This document shows, piece after piece, positions 8,473 to 17,916 of a stretch of 64,000 nt of DNA. Position 1 is the stretch's first letter; each line of letters starts with the position of its first letter. The stretch comes from an uncultured beta proteobacterium. Its GTDB lineage: Bacteria > Pseudomonadota > Gammaproteobacteria > Burkholderiales > Burkholderiaceae. Below the pieces are notes generated by a model. That model saw only the letters and a program-made list of their open reading frames with translations. It was not told the DNA's origin and made no database searches. The position numbers and the translations under genes were made by a program. Location: contig CAIKFU010000097.1 of NCBI GenBank assembly GCA_903826775.1, forward strand, positions 25,207 to 89,206, given 5' to 3'.

Positions 8473-8660
8473 TGTGGAATTCACCCGCAGCGTTTTTCGC
8501 CATGGGCGGTTATGGGCTCTACGTGTGGAGCAGTTTTGGAGTATGCGCATTGGTATTTATTTTTGAACCGATGCAGATTCGAAAGCGCCACAAGTTGATT
8601 GTGATGCGGTTAAAACGCGAGATTCGTGCTGAAAAATTTGACAAAGAGGAATTGAATTGA
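8472..8660 (+). CDS. ccmD: Heme exporter accessory protein CcmD
   Basis: Small membrane protein of 62 residues with one hydrophobic helix (about residues 8-32) followed by a very basic cytoplasmic tail (RKRHK and RLKRE), the usual CcmD layout. It helps release holo-CcmE from CcmABC. Its ATG shares one base with the ccmC stop codon and its stop overlaps the ccmE start, so it is tightly embedded in the operon. Confidence 0.9.
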   Translation: MWNSPAAFFAMGGYGLYVWSSFGVCALVFIFEPMQIRKRHKLIVMRLKREIRAEKFDKEELN

Positions 8661-9091
8661 AGCCTAGACATAAACGTGCCCTAATCATTATCGGGGCCTT
8701 GGCCGCAATTGGGATTGCCGCTCTATTCATTCTGAATGCCCTTAATAGCAATATTGCGTTGTATGTCACCCCTAGCGAGGTTGCAAGTGGAAAATCGCCT
8801 AAAGGCCAAGCGTTTCGTATTGGGGGACTGGTTAAAGACGGCTCTTTAAAGCGAGACGAGTTGGTTGTTCATTTTGTGATTACGGATTTGGTAAAAGACA
8901 TACCGGTGTCGTACAAGGGGATTCTTCCCGACTTGTTTAAAGAGGGGAAGGGCGCAGTAGTGCAAGGACGTCTTGAGCCCGATGGGCAATTCGTTGCCAG
9001 CGAGGTGCTGGCAAAGCACGATGAAAATTACATGCCGCCCGAGGCCAAGCAAGCTCTTGAGCAGGCTCAGAAAAATGGAGCGAAGCCATGA
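8657..9091 (+). CDS. ccmE: Periplasmic heme chaperone CcmE
   Basis: Binds heme covalently through a histidine and hands it to CcmF/CcmH. The diagnostic motif [12 protein letters not shown] near the C terminus carries the attachment His and the conserved Tyr. An N-terminal membrane anchor precedes a beta-barrel OB-fold domain. The start is TTG at 8657, overlapping the ccmD stop (TTGA); no ATG is available before the anchor. 144 residues, normal for the family. Confidence 0.96.
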   Translation: MKPRHKRALIIIGALAAIGIAALFILNALNSNIALYVTPSEVASGKSPKGQAFRIGGLVKDGSLKRDELVVHFVITDLVKDIPVSYKGILPDLFKEGKGAVVQGRLEPDGQFVASEVLAKHDENYMPPEAKQALEQAQKNGAKP

Positions 9092-10998
9092 TTCCAGAAT
9101 TTGGTCATATAGCGCTGATTCTGGCGCTGTGCGTTTCCATTGTGCAAGGCGTTTTGCCGTTGCTTGGCGCGCATCTAGGGCGCCGCGAATGGCTCATATT
9201 GGCGAGACCGGCAGCGCAAGTTTCTTTCCTGTTGCTGAGTATTTCATTCGCCGTGTTGGCATGGAGTTTTTATACCAATGACTTTTCAGTCTTGTATGTT
9301 GCCGAACATTCCAATGCTCAGCTGCCCGTTGTATACCGAATCGGTGCGGTTTGGGGTGGGCATGAAGGGTCGTTGCTGCTGTGGATCTTTTTGTTGACGG
9401 GGTGGGCGTTTGCGGTTGCTCAACTTTCAAAAACACTGGATGAATTTATGGTGGCACGGGTTGTTGGTGTGTTAGGGTTGGTGGCGACTGGACTGCTGTT
9501 GTTTGTTCTGGCGACATCAAACCCCTTTGAGCGATTATTTCCTGCTGCGCAAGATGGTCGATCGCTCAATCCGTTATTGCAAGATCCAGGATTGGTTTTT
9601 CATCCACCCATGCTGTATATGGGCTACGTAGGATTTTCTGTTGCCTTTGCCTTTGCCATTGCATCGCTGTTGTCCGGAAAATTGGATGCCGCTTGGGCGC
9701 GGTGGTCGCGCCCTTGGACAACGACGGCATGGATTTTCCTGACTCTTGGAATTGCATTGGGTTCTTGGTGGGCATACTATGAATTGGGTTGGGGTGGCTG
9801 GTGGTTTTGGGATCCGGTTGAAAATGCGTCGTTTATGCCGTGGTTGATCGGCACCGCGTTGTTGCATTCGTTGGCCGTGACGGAAAAGCGCGGGGGTTTT
9901 AAAAATTGGACGGTGTTGTTGGCAATCATTGCGTTTTCAATGTCGCTCCTGGGAACTTTCCTGGTACGTTCCGGCGTACTCACCTCAGTGCATGCTTTTG
10001 CAACGGATCCTCGTCGCGGCATTTTCATTCTGATACTCCTGTCTTTGGTGGTTGGCTCCTCTTTATTTCTATACGCTTTGCGCGCTCCCAAAAGTGCATT
10101 GGGGGGCGCGTTTTCATTGATGTCGCGCGAGACATTGATATTGCTAGGGAACGTGTTTTTAGTGGTCGCGGCCGGTTCGGTTCTTTTGGGAACCATTTAT
10201 CCGTTGCTAATCGATGCCCTAAATTTAGGAAAGATTTCGGTCGGCCCCCCATACTTCAATAGCGTTTTTGTGCCGATCATGGTTCCGGTGCTGTGTTTGT
10301 TGGCTATTGGCCCCTGGGCGAATTGGAAGTCGACAAATCTGCAAACTTTGGTAAAGCACCTCTGGATCGCTGCGGTAGTAGCGTTTGTTGCAGCGATTTT
10401 AATTCCCAGAATCATGGGCGATTTTTCATTGCTGATTTCTTTGGGTTTCCTATTGTCGTTTTGGATTATTACCTCGAGTGTTTTGCAAATCATTCGTCAG
10501 GCAAAGTCAGGAAAACCCACTCGATCATTTATTGGTATGCAGTTTGGTCATATCGGCATGGCCGTTTTTGTGATTGGGGTGACCATGGTTGGGGGATATC
10601 AGGAGGAAAAAGACGTTCGCATGGCACCTGGTGATACCGTGAATGTTGGCGGATACCAGATTAAATTAATGAATGTTCGGCTTGCACCAGGACCAAACTA
10701 TGAGGCGATGCGCGGTGCCTTTGAATTGAGCCGGCATGGAAATCTCGAGACAATTTTGTATCCAGAAAAACGCAACTATTTTTCTTCAACAATGCCGATG
10801 ACTGAAGCCGCAATCGATGCGGGATTTACCCGGGATGTTTACGTATCGCTTGGAGAGCCGTTGGAGGGGAATGCTTGGGCTGTACGCGTTTACTACAAAC
10901 CGTTTGTCGATTGGATTTGGGGCGGTTGCCTCTTGATGGCTCTTGGGGGGTTATTCGCTGTTTTCGATAAGCGGTATCGCTTGAGACTTAAAAAATAA
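9088..10998 (+). CDS. ccmF: Cytochrome c heme lyase subunit CcmF
   Basis: Large polytopic membrane protein (636 residues, many helices) that, with CcmH, ligates heme to apocytochromes. The WWD motif is at [18 protein letters not shown], followed by the conserved [19 protein letters not shown]. The region [12 protein letters not shown] supplies another conserved His, and a soluble loop lies near the C terminus. The ATG overlaps the ccmE stop (ATGA). Length and motif order match CcmF/NrfE; the context says CcmF. Confidence 0.97.
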   Translation: MIPEFGHIALILALCVSIVQGVLPLLGAHLGRREWLILARPAAQVSFLLLSISFAVLAWSFYTNDFSVLYVAEHSNAQLPVVYRIGAVWGGHEGSLLLWIFLLTGWAFAVAQLSKTLDEFMVARVVGVLGLVATGLLLFVLATSNPFERLFPAAQDGRSLNPLLQDPGLVFHPPMLYMGYVGFSVAFAFAIASLLSGKLDAAWARWSRPWTTTAWIFLTLGIALGSWWAYYELGWGGWWFWDPVENASFMPWLIGTALLHSLAVTEKRGGFKNWTVLLAIIAFSMSLLGTFLVRSGVLTSVHAFATDPRRGIFILILLSLVVGSSLFLYALRAPKSALGGAFSLMSRETLILLGNVFLVVAAGSVLLGTIYPLLIDALNLGKISVGPPYFNSVFVPIMVPVLCLLAIGPWANWKSTNLQTLVKHLWIAAVVAFVAAILIPRIMGDFSLLISLGFLLSFWIITSSVLQIIRQAKSGKPTRSFIGMQFGHIGMAVFVIGVTMVGGYQEEKDVRMAPGDTVNVGGYQIKLMNVRLAPGPNYEAMRGAFELSRHGNLETILYPEKRNYFSSTMPMTEAAIDAGFTRDVYVSLGEPLEGNAWAVRVYYKPFVDWIWGGCLLMALGGLFAVFDKRYRLRLKK

Positions 10999-11023
10999 TT
11001 TGCTAAAGAAGAATTGAATTGAA

Positions 11024-11554
11024 ATGAAAGCAAAATTTATCATTCCGTTGTTGCTGTTTGTGGTGCTTGTGGGATTTTTGGCGGTCGGTCTAAATCGAGA
11101 TCCTCGAGAAGTGCCTTCCCCGCTGATTAATAAGCTTGCCCCGGCGTTTAATGTTCCTCAGCTTGCCGATCAAGGCAAGTCGTTTTCTCCAGAAAGCATG
11201 AAGGGGCAAGTTTGGATTTTAAATGTCTGGGCTTCTTGGTGCGTGGCTTGCCGCGAAGAGCATCCGGTTTTGGTGGAATTGGGTAGATCGCAAATTGCCC
11301 CATTGATCGGGCTCGATTACAAGGACCGCCGAGAGGATGCAATGATGATGTTGGCAAGACAGGGAAATCCATACGTTTTGTCGGCATTTGACGGGGACGG
11401 TCGCGTGGGAATTAATTATGGAGTTTATGGCGTTCCAGAAACCTATGTCATGGATAAGGCCGGAGTAATCCGCTTTAAGCAAATAGGCCCGATAACAACT
11501 GACGTGTTGGAAAAAACCATCTACCCACTGATCAATGAATTGAAAAAGAGCTAA
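11024..11554 (+). CDS. ccmG: Membrane-anchored periplasmic thioredoxin CcmG/DsbE
   Basis: Thiol reductase that keeps the apocytochrome CxxCH cysteines reduced. An N-terminal anchor (about residues 5-24) precedes a thioredoxin fold with active site WASWCVACREEHPV and the cis-proline segment GVPETYVMD. The CVAC dipeptide (Val-Ala) is a variant within the range seen in CcmG proteins. 176 residues, standard. Starts 25 bases after ccmF. Confidence 0.95.
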   Translation: MKAKFIIPLLLFVVLVGFLAVGLNRDPREVPSPLINKLAPAFNVPQLADQGKSFSPESMKGQVWILNVWASWCVACREEHPVLVELGRSQIAPLIGLDYKDRREDAMMMLARQGNPYVLSAFDGDGRVGINYGVYGVPETYVMDKAGVIRFKQIGPITTDVLEKTIYPLINELKKS

Positions 11555-11560
11555 GAAATC

Positions 11561-12025
11561 GTGAAACGCATACTAACCTGTCTTCTCTTTTTATTGTTTT
11601 CAAATATTTTGCTTGCGAATGAAGCCGTTCCATTGGCCGAGGATCCGGTGCTTGAGCAACGCTTGATTACCATTTCGGAAGAGATGCGCTGCTTGGTTTG
11701 CCAAAACGAGTCGTTGGCTGGATCACGCTCCGATTTGGCGCAAGATCTGCGCAGGGAAATTCGAGGCTTAATCAAAGAGGGTAAATCGGATGCTGAGATC
11801 AGGACGTTCATGGTCGAGCGCTATGGGGATTTTGTTTTATACCGTCCACCAGTTAAGCCGATTACGTGGCTACTTTGGCTTGGGCCTTTTGCTTTAATGA
11901 TTGCGGGTATTGCGGCATTGCTGGTTTATTTGCGTAAACGGAATAGTCAAATTACCGGCAATTTGTTGTCCGAAGAAGAAAACAAGCGCATTGATGCGCT
12001 ATTGCGGGATAGTGCAAATGATTAA
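11561..12025 (+). CDS. ccmH: Cytochrome c maturation protein CcmH (short form)
   Basis: Membrane-anchored oxidoreductase of the heme lyase complex. GTG start, signal peptide (ending near LLANEA), then the redox motif MRCLVCQNESLAGS, and a C-terminal membrane helix followed by a charged tail. 154 residues, the length of the CcmH form lacking the TPR domain, which is here encoded separately as ccmI. The stop overlaps the ccmI start. Confidence 0.95.
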   Translation: MKRILTCLLFLLFSNILLANEAVPLAEDPVLEQRLITISEEMRCLVCQNESLAGSRSDLAQDLRREIRGLIKEGKSDAEIRTFMVERYGDFVLYRPPVKPITWLLWLGPFALMIAGIAALLVYLRKRNSQITGNLLSEEENKRIDALLRDSAND

Positions 12026-13226
12026 TTTTTTAATTGCCTCAGTTGTATTGTTGGTGTTGGTTTTGGTTTTACTCTTTCGCCCTTTCTATTGGAGGTCAAA
12101 AGTTCAGCACGCTTCCCGTCGCCAATTGAATGCGGTGATCTATAAGGAGGAGCTTGAAAAGCTCGAGAAAGATCGCGCAAGTGGGGCGTTGGATGCGACC
12201 AGTTATGAGCAGGGGCACGCTGAAATGCGTCAACGTTTATTTCAGGATACGGATGAGGCCGACGGCGTATCCGTCTCGAGTTCGCCTATCAAGACCATGA
12301 TTGCAGTGAGCTTGTTCATTTCAATTGCTACCATTGGGGTGTATCTGTGGATCGGCAATGCGGATGAGGCTGTCAATGGCAGCGCACACCAAAAAATAGC
12401 CGAGCAAGATGTTGAAAAAATGGTTGCCGGACTGGCAGCAAAAATGGAGCAAGACCCAACGAACCTGAAGGGTTGGGCAATGCTGGCAAGATCCTATAAA
12501 GTGATGGGAAGGCCTTTGGAGGCCGAGAAGGCCTATGACCGGGCAGGGCCCTATATTGATGGCGATGCGCAGTTGTTGGCGGATTACGCCGATGTGGCCG
12601 CTAGCAATGCAAACGGCAGTTTTGTGGGCAAACCGCAGCAGTTGATCAATAAGGCATTAAAGGTCGACCCCAACAACATGATGGCGCTTTGGTTGGCCGG
12701 TACGGCCGCCTTTAATAACGGCGACTACAAGTCGGCCGTACGGATTTGGGAAAAATTGGAGGGGTTGCTTCCCCCCGATTCCGAGGATACTCGGACCATT
12801 CAAAGCTCAGTGTTGGAAGCGCAGCAAAAGGGGAATTTGCCGATTCGCAAAAACCCCTCCCCTCAACCAACAACTCCTTTGGTAAATGGAAGCGTTAGTG
12901 GGTTGGTTGAAATCGACCCATCGCTGAAATCCAAAGTGAATCCCGATGACGTCATTATGGTGATTGCTCGGGCCCCAGGAGCTCGAATGCCCTTGGCAAT
13001 CATGAGGGCGCGTGCCGCCGATCTGCCGGTCCGATTTGTATTAAATGATGCCTTAGCCATGACGCCAGATGCCTTGATTTCGACCTTAGCCGAGGTAACG
13101 GTCGAAGTACGGATTTCCAAATCCGGAATGGCTAAACCGGAGCCGGGTGATTTGTTGTCTGCAACGCAAAATGTTAAGGTTGGTGCAACCGGGATTAAGC
13201 TCTTGGTAAATCAGGTTCGCCCATAA
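12018..13226 (+). CDS. ccmI: Cytochrome c biogenesis protein CcmI with TPR domain
   Basis: Apocytochrome c chaperone. The start at 12018 (MINFLIASVV) overlaps the ccmH stop and yields two N-terminal membrane helices flanking a short charged cytoplasmic loop, then a periplasmic TPR region (about residues 130-260 with NLKGWAMLARSYKVMGRPLEAEKAYDRA-type repeats), then a Pro-rich linker and a C-terminal beta domain of the kind seen in CycH/CcmI. 402 residues. The frame is open further upstream (from 11901) but that part lies within ccmH. Last gene of the ccm operon; no strong terminator follows immediately. Confidence 0.92.
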   Translation: MINFLIASVVLLVLVLVLLFRPFYWRSKVQHASRRQLNAVIYKEELEKLEKDRASGALDATSYEQGHAEMRQRLFQDTDEADGVSVSSSPIKTMIAVSLFISIATIGVYLWIGNADEAVNGSAHQKIAEQDVEKMVAGLAAKMEQDPTNLKGWAMLARSYKVMGRPLEAEKAYDRAGPYIDGDAQLLADYADVAASNANGSFVGKPQQLINKALKVDPNNMMALWLAGTAAFNNGDYKSAVRIWEKLEGLLPPDSEDTRTIQSSVLEAQQKGNLPIRKNPSPQPTTPLVNGSVSGLVEIDPSLKSKVNPDDVIMVIARAPGARMPLAIMRARAADLPVRFVLNDALAMTPDALISTLAEVTVEVRISKSGMAKPEPGDLLSATQNVKVGATGIKLLVNQVRP

Positions 13227-13245
13227 AAAACTGGACAATTGATTC

Positions 13246-13303
13246 GCCGATTCAATATAAGCTCTTGATTAAATTCAATTCTTTTTCTGTGCTTTGAATC
13301 GGC
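13246..13303. repeat. 10-bp inverted repeat in the ccmI-nrdJ intergenic region
   Basis: GCCGATTCAA at 13246-13255 and its exact complement TTGAATCGGC at 13294-13303, separated by 38 AT-rich bases. It could form a weak stem (terminating ccm mRNA) or be a pair of protein sites. It does not resemble a cobalamin riboswitch. The 274-base gap 13227-13500 otherwise holds only the FNR box and promoter. Confidence 0.4.
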
Positions 13304-13344
13304 CAATCACATCAAAAAAATCATTAAAAATATCAAATCAATTA

Positions 13345-13386
13345 TTGATTTGTATCAAAAGTCTAAGCGCATGAAGGTTGCATTAT
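13345..13386 (+). promoter_or_regulatory. FNR/ANR box and class II promoter of nrdJ
   Basis: TTGATTTGTATCAA at 13345-13358 is a perfect FNR site (TTGAT-N4-ATCAA), centred at 13351.5. If it is at -41.5, the start is near 13393 and the -10 should be at 13381-13386; the bases there are CATTAT (4 of 6). The geometry supports activation of nrdJ under low oxygen. A GGAG site about ten bases before the ATG at 13501 serves translation. Confidence 0.65.
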
Positions 13387-13500
13387 GCAGTGGAGAAAAG
13401 GTTGTTTTTCGAGGGCTTGGCGCTGCCATTTTGTCGCCAGATCCAGTTGATTCAGAGTTAATTTGTCGGCTAATGTCGAGTCCAATGGAGTTTAAGATTT

Positions 13501-16500
13501 ATGTCAATTCAAGCAATTAGTATCGATGTCCTGATTGAGAAATACGCTAAGGATGGTGAGCGTGATCCGGATGTGATTTTTCAGCGAGTGGCTAAGGGAT
13601 TAGCCGTCGTTGAAAACGACGCGATACGAAATGATGTAGAGAAGATGTTTTTAGAGAACATGCGTAACGGCGCTATTGGTGCTGGGCGAATCATGAGTGC
13701 GGCAGGGACTGGCATCAAAGCGACATTAATTAATTGTTTTGTTCAGCCGGTTGGGGATTGCATTCAGGGTTTTGATGCCGACGGGTTCCCGGGAATTTAT
13801 GAGGCTTTAAAGCAGGCCGCTGAGACGATGCGGCGTGGCGGTGGCGTTGGATACGACTTCTCAAGAATTCGTCCTAAAGGCGCTGAGGTTAAAGGTACCG
13901 CTTCAATTGCGTCCGGTCCTTGCAGTTACATTAATGTATTTGACCAGTCCTGCTCTACTGTTGAGAGTGCCGGATCTAGGCGCGGCGCGCAAATGGGCGT
14001 TCTCAAGATTGATCACCCCGATATCTTTGATTTCATAACGGCCAAACGGGTCACTGGTCGTTGGAATAATTTCAACGTGTCGGTCGGGGTATCAAGTGCC
14101 TTTATGAAGGCCGTGGAGACTGATCAAACCTGGGATTTGGTTCATAAGGCAAAACCGTGCAAGGATCTGCTTGAACAAGGGGCGCATCAAAGAACAGATG
14201 GATTATGGGTTTATCGCAGTGTTAGCGCCAGAGAAATTTGGGATGCTGTGATGCGGTCTGCTTATGATTTTGCCGAGCCCGGTATTTTATTTCTCGATAA
14301 CATCAATCGGGATAACAACCTCAATTATTGCGAAGCAATTGAAGCAACCAATCCATGTGTTACTGGCGATACACGACTAGCAACGCAGTTTGGTTTGGTA
14401 AGAATTAATGATTTATTTATTACCGGCAATGAGTTGGAGGTAACTGTTGATAACCGTGCATTAGGTTTGGCGGTTGGTGGCGCTCAGGTTAGAAAGGCTG
14501 TTCCTGCGTTTTTGACTTCTCATAATGCAGAAGTTTTTGAAGTAGTGACCGCTGCTGGCTATGCAATCAAAGCAACTGCATGGCATGATTTTTATACCCC
14601 TAGGGGAAAGATTAAACTTTCAAACCTAGTGGTTGGTGATAGTCTTTATATCCAATCGGGTAAAGGCCAATTTGGTAAAGCTGGTAGCAGAGATCTGGGT
14701 TTTTTGATGGGTCTAATTACAGGAGATGGGCATTTTACAAATCGCGGAAAAGGTATTCAAGGGGCTGTAATCAGTTTATGGGGTGAAGACCAACTACTTG
14801 GCGAACGTGTGTGTGGCATTGTTCATAAATTAACGGGTGGTCAATCCAATAACCAAAGAGAATATCAAGTCGCTCCAGTAGCCGTGCCGGATAGAGACAT
14901 GACGTTTATACGCTCGACTGTATTAGCTCGAGTTTTGGATATTTATGGTTTTAATGGTGAAACCAAGTTAAGCGTTCCTAATGTGGTGTGGACGGGATCA
15001 GAGGAATGCGTAAAAGGGTATTTGCAGGGATTATTCCAAGCTGACGGAACTGTTAATGTCAGCTCAAATTCAAACAGCTGCTCAATTCGTTTGAATTCCT
15101 CATGTGAATCTTTATTAAGTGAACTTCAAATTCTCCTTTCAAATTTTGGAATTTTCAGCTCCATTCATCTCAGAAGGGAGTCGGGTTATCGGGATTTGCT
15201 AGACGGCAAAGGCGGAAGTAAACCTTATTTATGCAAAGATAATTACGAGTTAATTATTGATGGTGAATCGCGTGATCGCTTCATGTCGGAAATTGGTTTT
15301 GCGCTTCCACAAAAGGCTGATAAATACAATGTATGGGTTAAAGACAAGGCGCTAGTAAAAACCCAATCCTTTCAATCGGAAATCATCTCCATTGAACAGA
15401 TTGGTTCTGAGCCAGTTTTTGATACCACGCAAGCTGATAATAATACGGTCATTTTTAATGGGTTGGTAACCGGACAATGTGGCGAACAACCATTACCGCC
15501 TTATGGTTGCTGTGATCTCGGTCCAGTCATCTTGACGCATTTTGTGCGCAATCCATTCGGGTTTGCTGGGGAACCCAGCTTTGATTTTGAAAAATTTATT
15601 TCAGTAGTGAAAATTCAAGTACGTATGCTTGATAACGTCTTGGATGCCACATTTTGGCCTTTGCCGGAACAGGCCGAGGAAGCCAGAATTAAAAGGCGTA
15701 TCGGTGTTGGTTTTACCGGATTAGGCGATGCCTTAGTGATGTTAAAACTTCCTTATAACGAGGAAGGGGCCAGGGTGGTTGCTGCGAAGATCGCTAGGGT
15801 AATGCGCGATGCAGCCTATGAGGCCTCGGTTGAATTGGCCAAAGAAAAAGGATCTTTCCCGTCTCTCGACGTTGAAAAGTATTTGAGTGGGGACAGTTTT
15901 GTTACCCGCTTGGATGAGGACTTAAAAAATAAGATCCGGCAGTTTGGTATTCGCAATAGCCATTTGCTTTCGATTGCGCCAACGGGAACGGTTAGCCTTG
16001 CGTTTGCTGACAACGCTTCTAATGGCATCGAACCCGCTTTCTCATGGGTGTATCGTCGCAAGAAGCGTGAAGCCGACGGCACTACCTCGGAGTATGCGGT
16101 TGAAGACCATGCATGGCGTTTATACCGGGAACTTGGAGGGGACGTAGAGAACCTGCCAAACTATTTTGTGTCAGCCCTGCAAATGGCTGCAACCGATCAC
16201 ATTGCCATGATGGAGGCGGTGCAACCCTTTATCGATACCGCTATTTCGAAAACGGTCAATGTTCCAGTTGAGTACCCATATGAAGATTTCAAGAGTTTGT
16301 ATTTGCAGGCATGGCGTGCAAACTTGAAGGGATTGGCAACCTACCGCCCCAATAGTATTTTAGGGGCGGTACTTGAAACCGGGCCAAGCGCGTCTGAGGC
16401 TGCTGTAGCGAGTGAAGTTGGGTTCGACCCAATGCGAACGGTTGTGGAGAGTCGTCCAAAGGGTATTTTGCCTGCAGTTGCCGAAAAAATTGAATATTGG

Positions 16501-17019
16501 ACGCAAGAAGGCCACAAAACTTTATATTTAGTGGTTTCGTTTATCACCCTTCCCAATGGCGGTGGATCCGGAACGGTGGAGAGGGCAATTGAATTCTTCA
16601 TGCCCGTTGGTCAAAATGGTGAATCCCAGCAGTGGATTACTTCCAGTATGCGGCTGCTTTCATTGGCTGCGCGTGGAGGATTTTTAGAACGTGCTCTTGG
16701 GGATATGCGGAAGGTGGCCTGGGATCGCGGTGCGGTTCGATTGGGTACCTTTGAAAAAATCGATGGTACTCGCATGCCTTTATGGCACGATTCGGAAGTT
16801 GCGGCAATTGCCTATGCCATTCAAAATATTATTGAGCGGCGCAATGGCAATTCGCTAAATGATCTATCTGAAATGTCAGCTCGCGAAGAATCTCGCTCTA
16901 CATCTGCCCCACCGGTGATGGTGGGTAAGAAGTGTGCAGAGTGCGGCGCGCATGCCGTCATTCGCAAGGATGGTTGCGACTATTGCACGCAATGCGGGCA
17001 TTTGGGAACTTGCGGGTAA
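13501..17019 (+). CDS. nrdJ: Adenosylcobalamin-dependent ribonucleotide reductase NrdJ, intein-containing precursor
   Basis: Class II reductase that makes deoxyribonucleotides with a B12-derived radical, so it works with or without oxygen. The precursor has 1172 residues; removing the intein (residues 286-659) leaves 798. The N-extein carries the glycine-rich [11 protein letters not shown] and RRGAQMGVL segments. The C-extein starts [15 protein letters not shown], so splicing restores NPCGEQ, whose Cys is the thiyl-radical residue and whose Asn and Glu are its partners. A TSCPD-like domain and a C-terminal cysteine cluster ([19 protein letters not shown]) that recycles the active-site disulfide follow. 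No partner nrdB is nearby, as expected for class II. FNR box upstream. Confidence 0.95.
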   Translation: MSIQAISIDVLIEKYAKDGERDPDVIFQRVAKGLAVVENDAIRNDVEKMFLENMRNGAIGAGRIMSAAGTGIKATLINCFVQPVGDCIQGFDADGFPGIYEALKQAAETMRRGGGVGYDFSRIRPKGAEVKGTASIASGPCSYINVFDQSCSTVESAGSRRGAQMGVLKIDHPDIFDFITAKRVTGRWNNFNVSVGVSSAFMKAVETDQTWDLVHKAKPCKDLLEQGAHQRTDGLWVYRSVSAREIWDAVMRSAYDFAEPGILFLDNINRDNNLNYCEAIEATNPCVTGDTRLATQFGLVRINDLFITGNELEVTVDNRALGLAVGGAQVRKAVPAFLTSHNAEVFEVVTAAGYAIKATAWHDFYTPRGKIKLSNLVVGDSLYIQSGKGQFGKAGSRDLGFLMGLITGDGHFTNRGKGIQGAVISLWGEDQLLGERVCGIVHKLTGGQSNNQREYQVAPVAVPDRDMTFIRSTVLARVLDIYGFNGETKLSVPNVVWTGSEECVKGYLQGLFQADGTVNVSSNSNSCSIRLNSSCESLLSELQILLSNFGIFSSIHLRRESGYRDLLDGKGGSKPYLCKDNYELIIDGESRDRFMSEIGFALPQKADKYNVWVKDKALVKTQSFQSEIISIEQIGSEPVFDTTQADNNTVIFNGLVTGQCGEQPLPPYGCCDLGPVILTHFVRNPFGFAGEPSFDFEKFISVVKIQVRMLDNVLDATFWPLPEQAEEARIKRRIGVGFTGLGDALVMLKLPYNEEGARVVAAKIARVMRDAAYEASVELAKEKGSFPSLDVEKYLSGDSFVTRLDEDLKNKIRQFGIRNSHLLSIAPTGTVSLAFADNASNGIEPAFSWVYRRKKREADGTTSEYAVEDHAWRLYRELGGDVENLPNYFVSALQMAATDHIAMMEAVQPFIDTAISKTVNVPVEYPYEDFKSLYLQAWRANLKGLATYRPNSILGAVLETGPSASEAAVASEVGFDPMRTVVESRPKGILPAVAEKIEYWTQEGHKTLYLVVSFITLPNGGGSGTVERAIEFFMPVGQNGESQQWITSSMRLLSLAARGGFLERALGDMRKVAWDRGAVRLGTFEKIDGTRMPLWHDSEVAAIAYAIQNIIERRNGNSLNDLSEMSAREESRSTSAPPVMVGKKCAECGAHAVIRKDGCDYCTQCGHLGTCG
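14356..15477 (+). mobile_element. LAGLIDADG intein inserted in nrdJ before the radical cysteine
   Basis: In-frame protein intron of 374 residues (precursor 286-659). It begins with Cys286 in [10 protein letters not shown] (block A), has TAWH with Thr359 and His362 (block B), two LAGLIDADG helices, [12 protein letters not shown] (Asp409) and [12 protein letters not shown] (Asp515), and ends VFDTT..NGLVTGQ before Cys660 (blocks F and G). The terminal residue is Gln rather than Asn and the penultimate is Gly rather than His, a variant known among reductase inteins. Both endonuclease aspartates are intact, so homing activity is plausible. Two 60-base lines I counted early in the intein (14401, 15061) are 33-35% GC and one is 43%, against 50-53% in two extein lines, consistent with transfer. 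Confidence 0.93.
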
Positions 17020-17028
17020 TCTAAAAGC

Positions 17029-17790
17029 TTATCCGCGTCCTACGAAGGGCATTTTTGTGGCCATGATGGTCATGGACAGAATATTGCTTTCAAGCGGAAG
17101 TTGTGCCATTTGGAGTACTGCAGCGCCGACGTGATCGACATCCATGCGCGGCTCAACTTGGATTGAGCCGTCGGCTTGGATGATTCCCTTTGACATGCGC
17201 TCCGTCATTTCGGTAGCGGCGTTGCCAATATCGATTTGACCGCAAGCAATATTAAATGGACGCCCATCTAGCGCAATGGATTTTGTTAGGCCGCTAATGG
17301 CGTGTTTAGTCGATGTATACGGAGCGGACATCGGGCGTGGGGCGTATGCAGAGATTGACCCATTGTTAATGATGCGACCCCCTTGCGGGTTTTGCGCCTT
17401 CATCATCCGCATGGCTTCTTGGCTGCATAAGAAGGCTCCGCATAGGTTGGTGTTGACAACGGCCATCCACTGTTCATAGCTGAGATCTTCCATGGGGATG
17501 GCTGGCGTACCCATTCCCGCATTGTTAAATAAAACATCGATGCGGCCAAACGCACTTTTCAGGGTTGCGAACAGTGTTTTGACGTCGTTGGGTTTGCCCA
17601 CATCGCATTGGATTGCTAAGCTGTTTTCGCTTGAGCCGCCAATGTCCCTAATGGCATTTTCCAGTTTCCCCAACGTTCGTCCCACAAGGGCTACGCGGTA
17701 GCCTCCATGAAGAAGTGCTTTGGCTGCTGCTTTACCAATACCGGTTCCGGCGCCGGTAACCAGTGCAACACGTTGTGGGGTAATAATCAT
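17029..17790 (-). CDS. Short-chain dehydrogenase/reductase (classical SDR)
   Basis: NAD(P)-dependent oxidoreductase of 253 residues. Cofactor motif [12 protein letters not shown] at the N terminus, NNAGMGTPA in the middle, catalytic Ser in [11 protein letters not shown] and [11 protein letters not shown] (Tyr-x3-Lys). The substrate cannot be told; the C terminus with [17 protein letters not shown] is common in Burkholderiales SDRs of unknown role. It converges on nrdJ with a nine-base gap and no terminator, and is divergent from the TAXI gene. Confidence 0.88.
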   Translation of the reverse strand: MIITPQRVALVTGAGTGIGKAAAKALLHGGYRVALVGRTLGKLENAIRDIGGSSENSLAIQCDVGKPNDVKTLFATLKSAFGRIDVLFNNAGMGTPAIPMEDLSYEQWMAVVNTNLCGAFLCSQEAMRMMKAQNPQGGRIINNGSISAYAPRPMSAPYTSTKHAISGLTKSIALDGRPFNIACGQIDIGNAATEMTERMSKGIIQADGSIQVEPRMDVDHVGAAVLQMAQLPLESNILSMTIMATKMPFVGRG

Positions 17791-17916
17791 GTAATGGCTA
17801 TAAAGAGGGATTGAAAGGTGTTATCTTAACTTCATTTTTTGGAGCATTATTAATGCAGGGGCGATTCCAGTGGTCAAATCAATGTCATGGAGCATAATCC
17901 CCAAAAAAGGGTTGCT

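Noticed and set aside
13227..13500. Cobalamin riboswitch before the B12-dependent nrdJ
   Set aside because: No B12-box-like conserved core could be found; an FNR promoter explains the region better.
13371..13520. A 49-codon open frame between the FNR box and nrdJ
   Set aside because: It begins upstream of the predicted start of transcription (near 13393), has no ribosome site and overlaps the nrdJ start.
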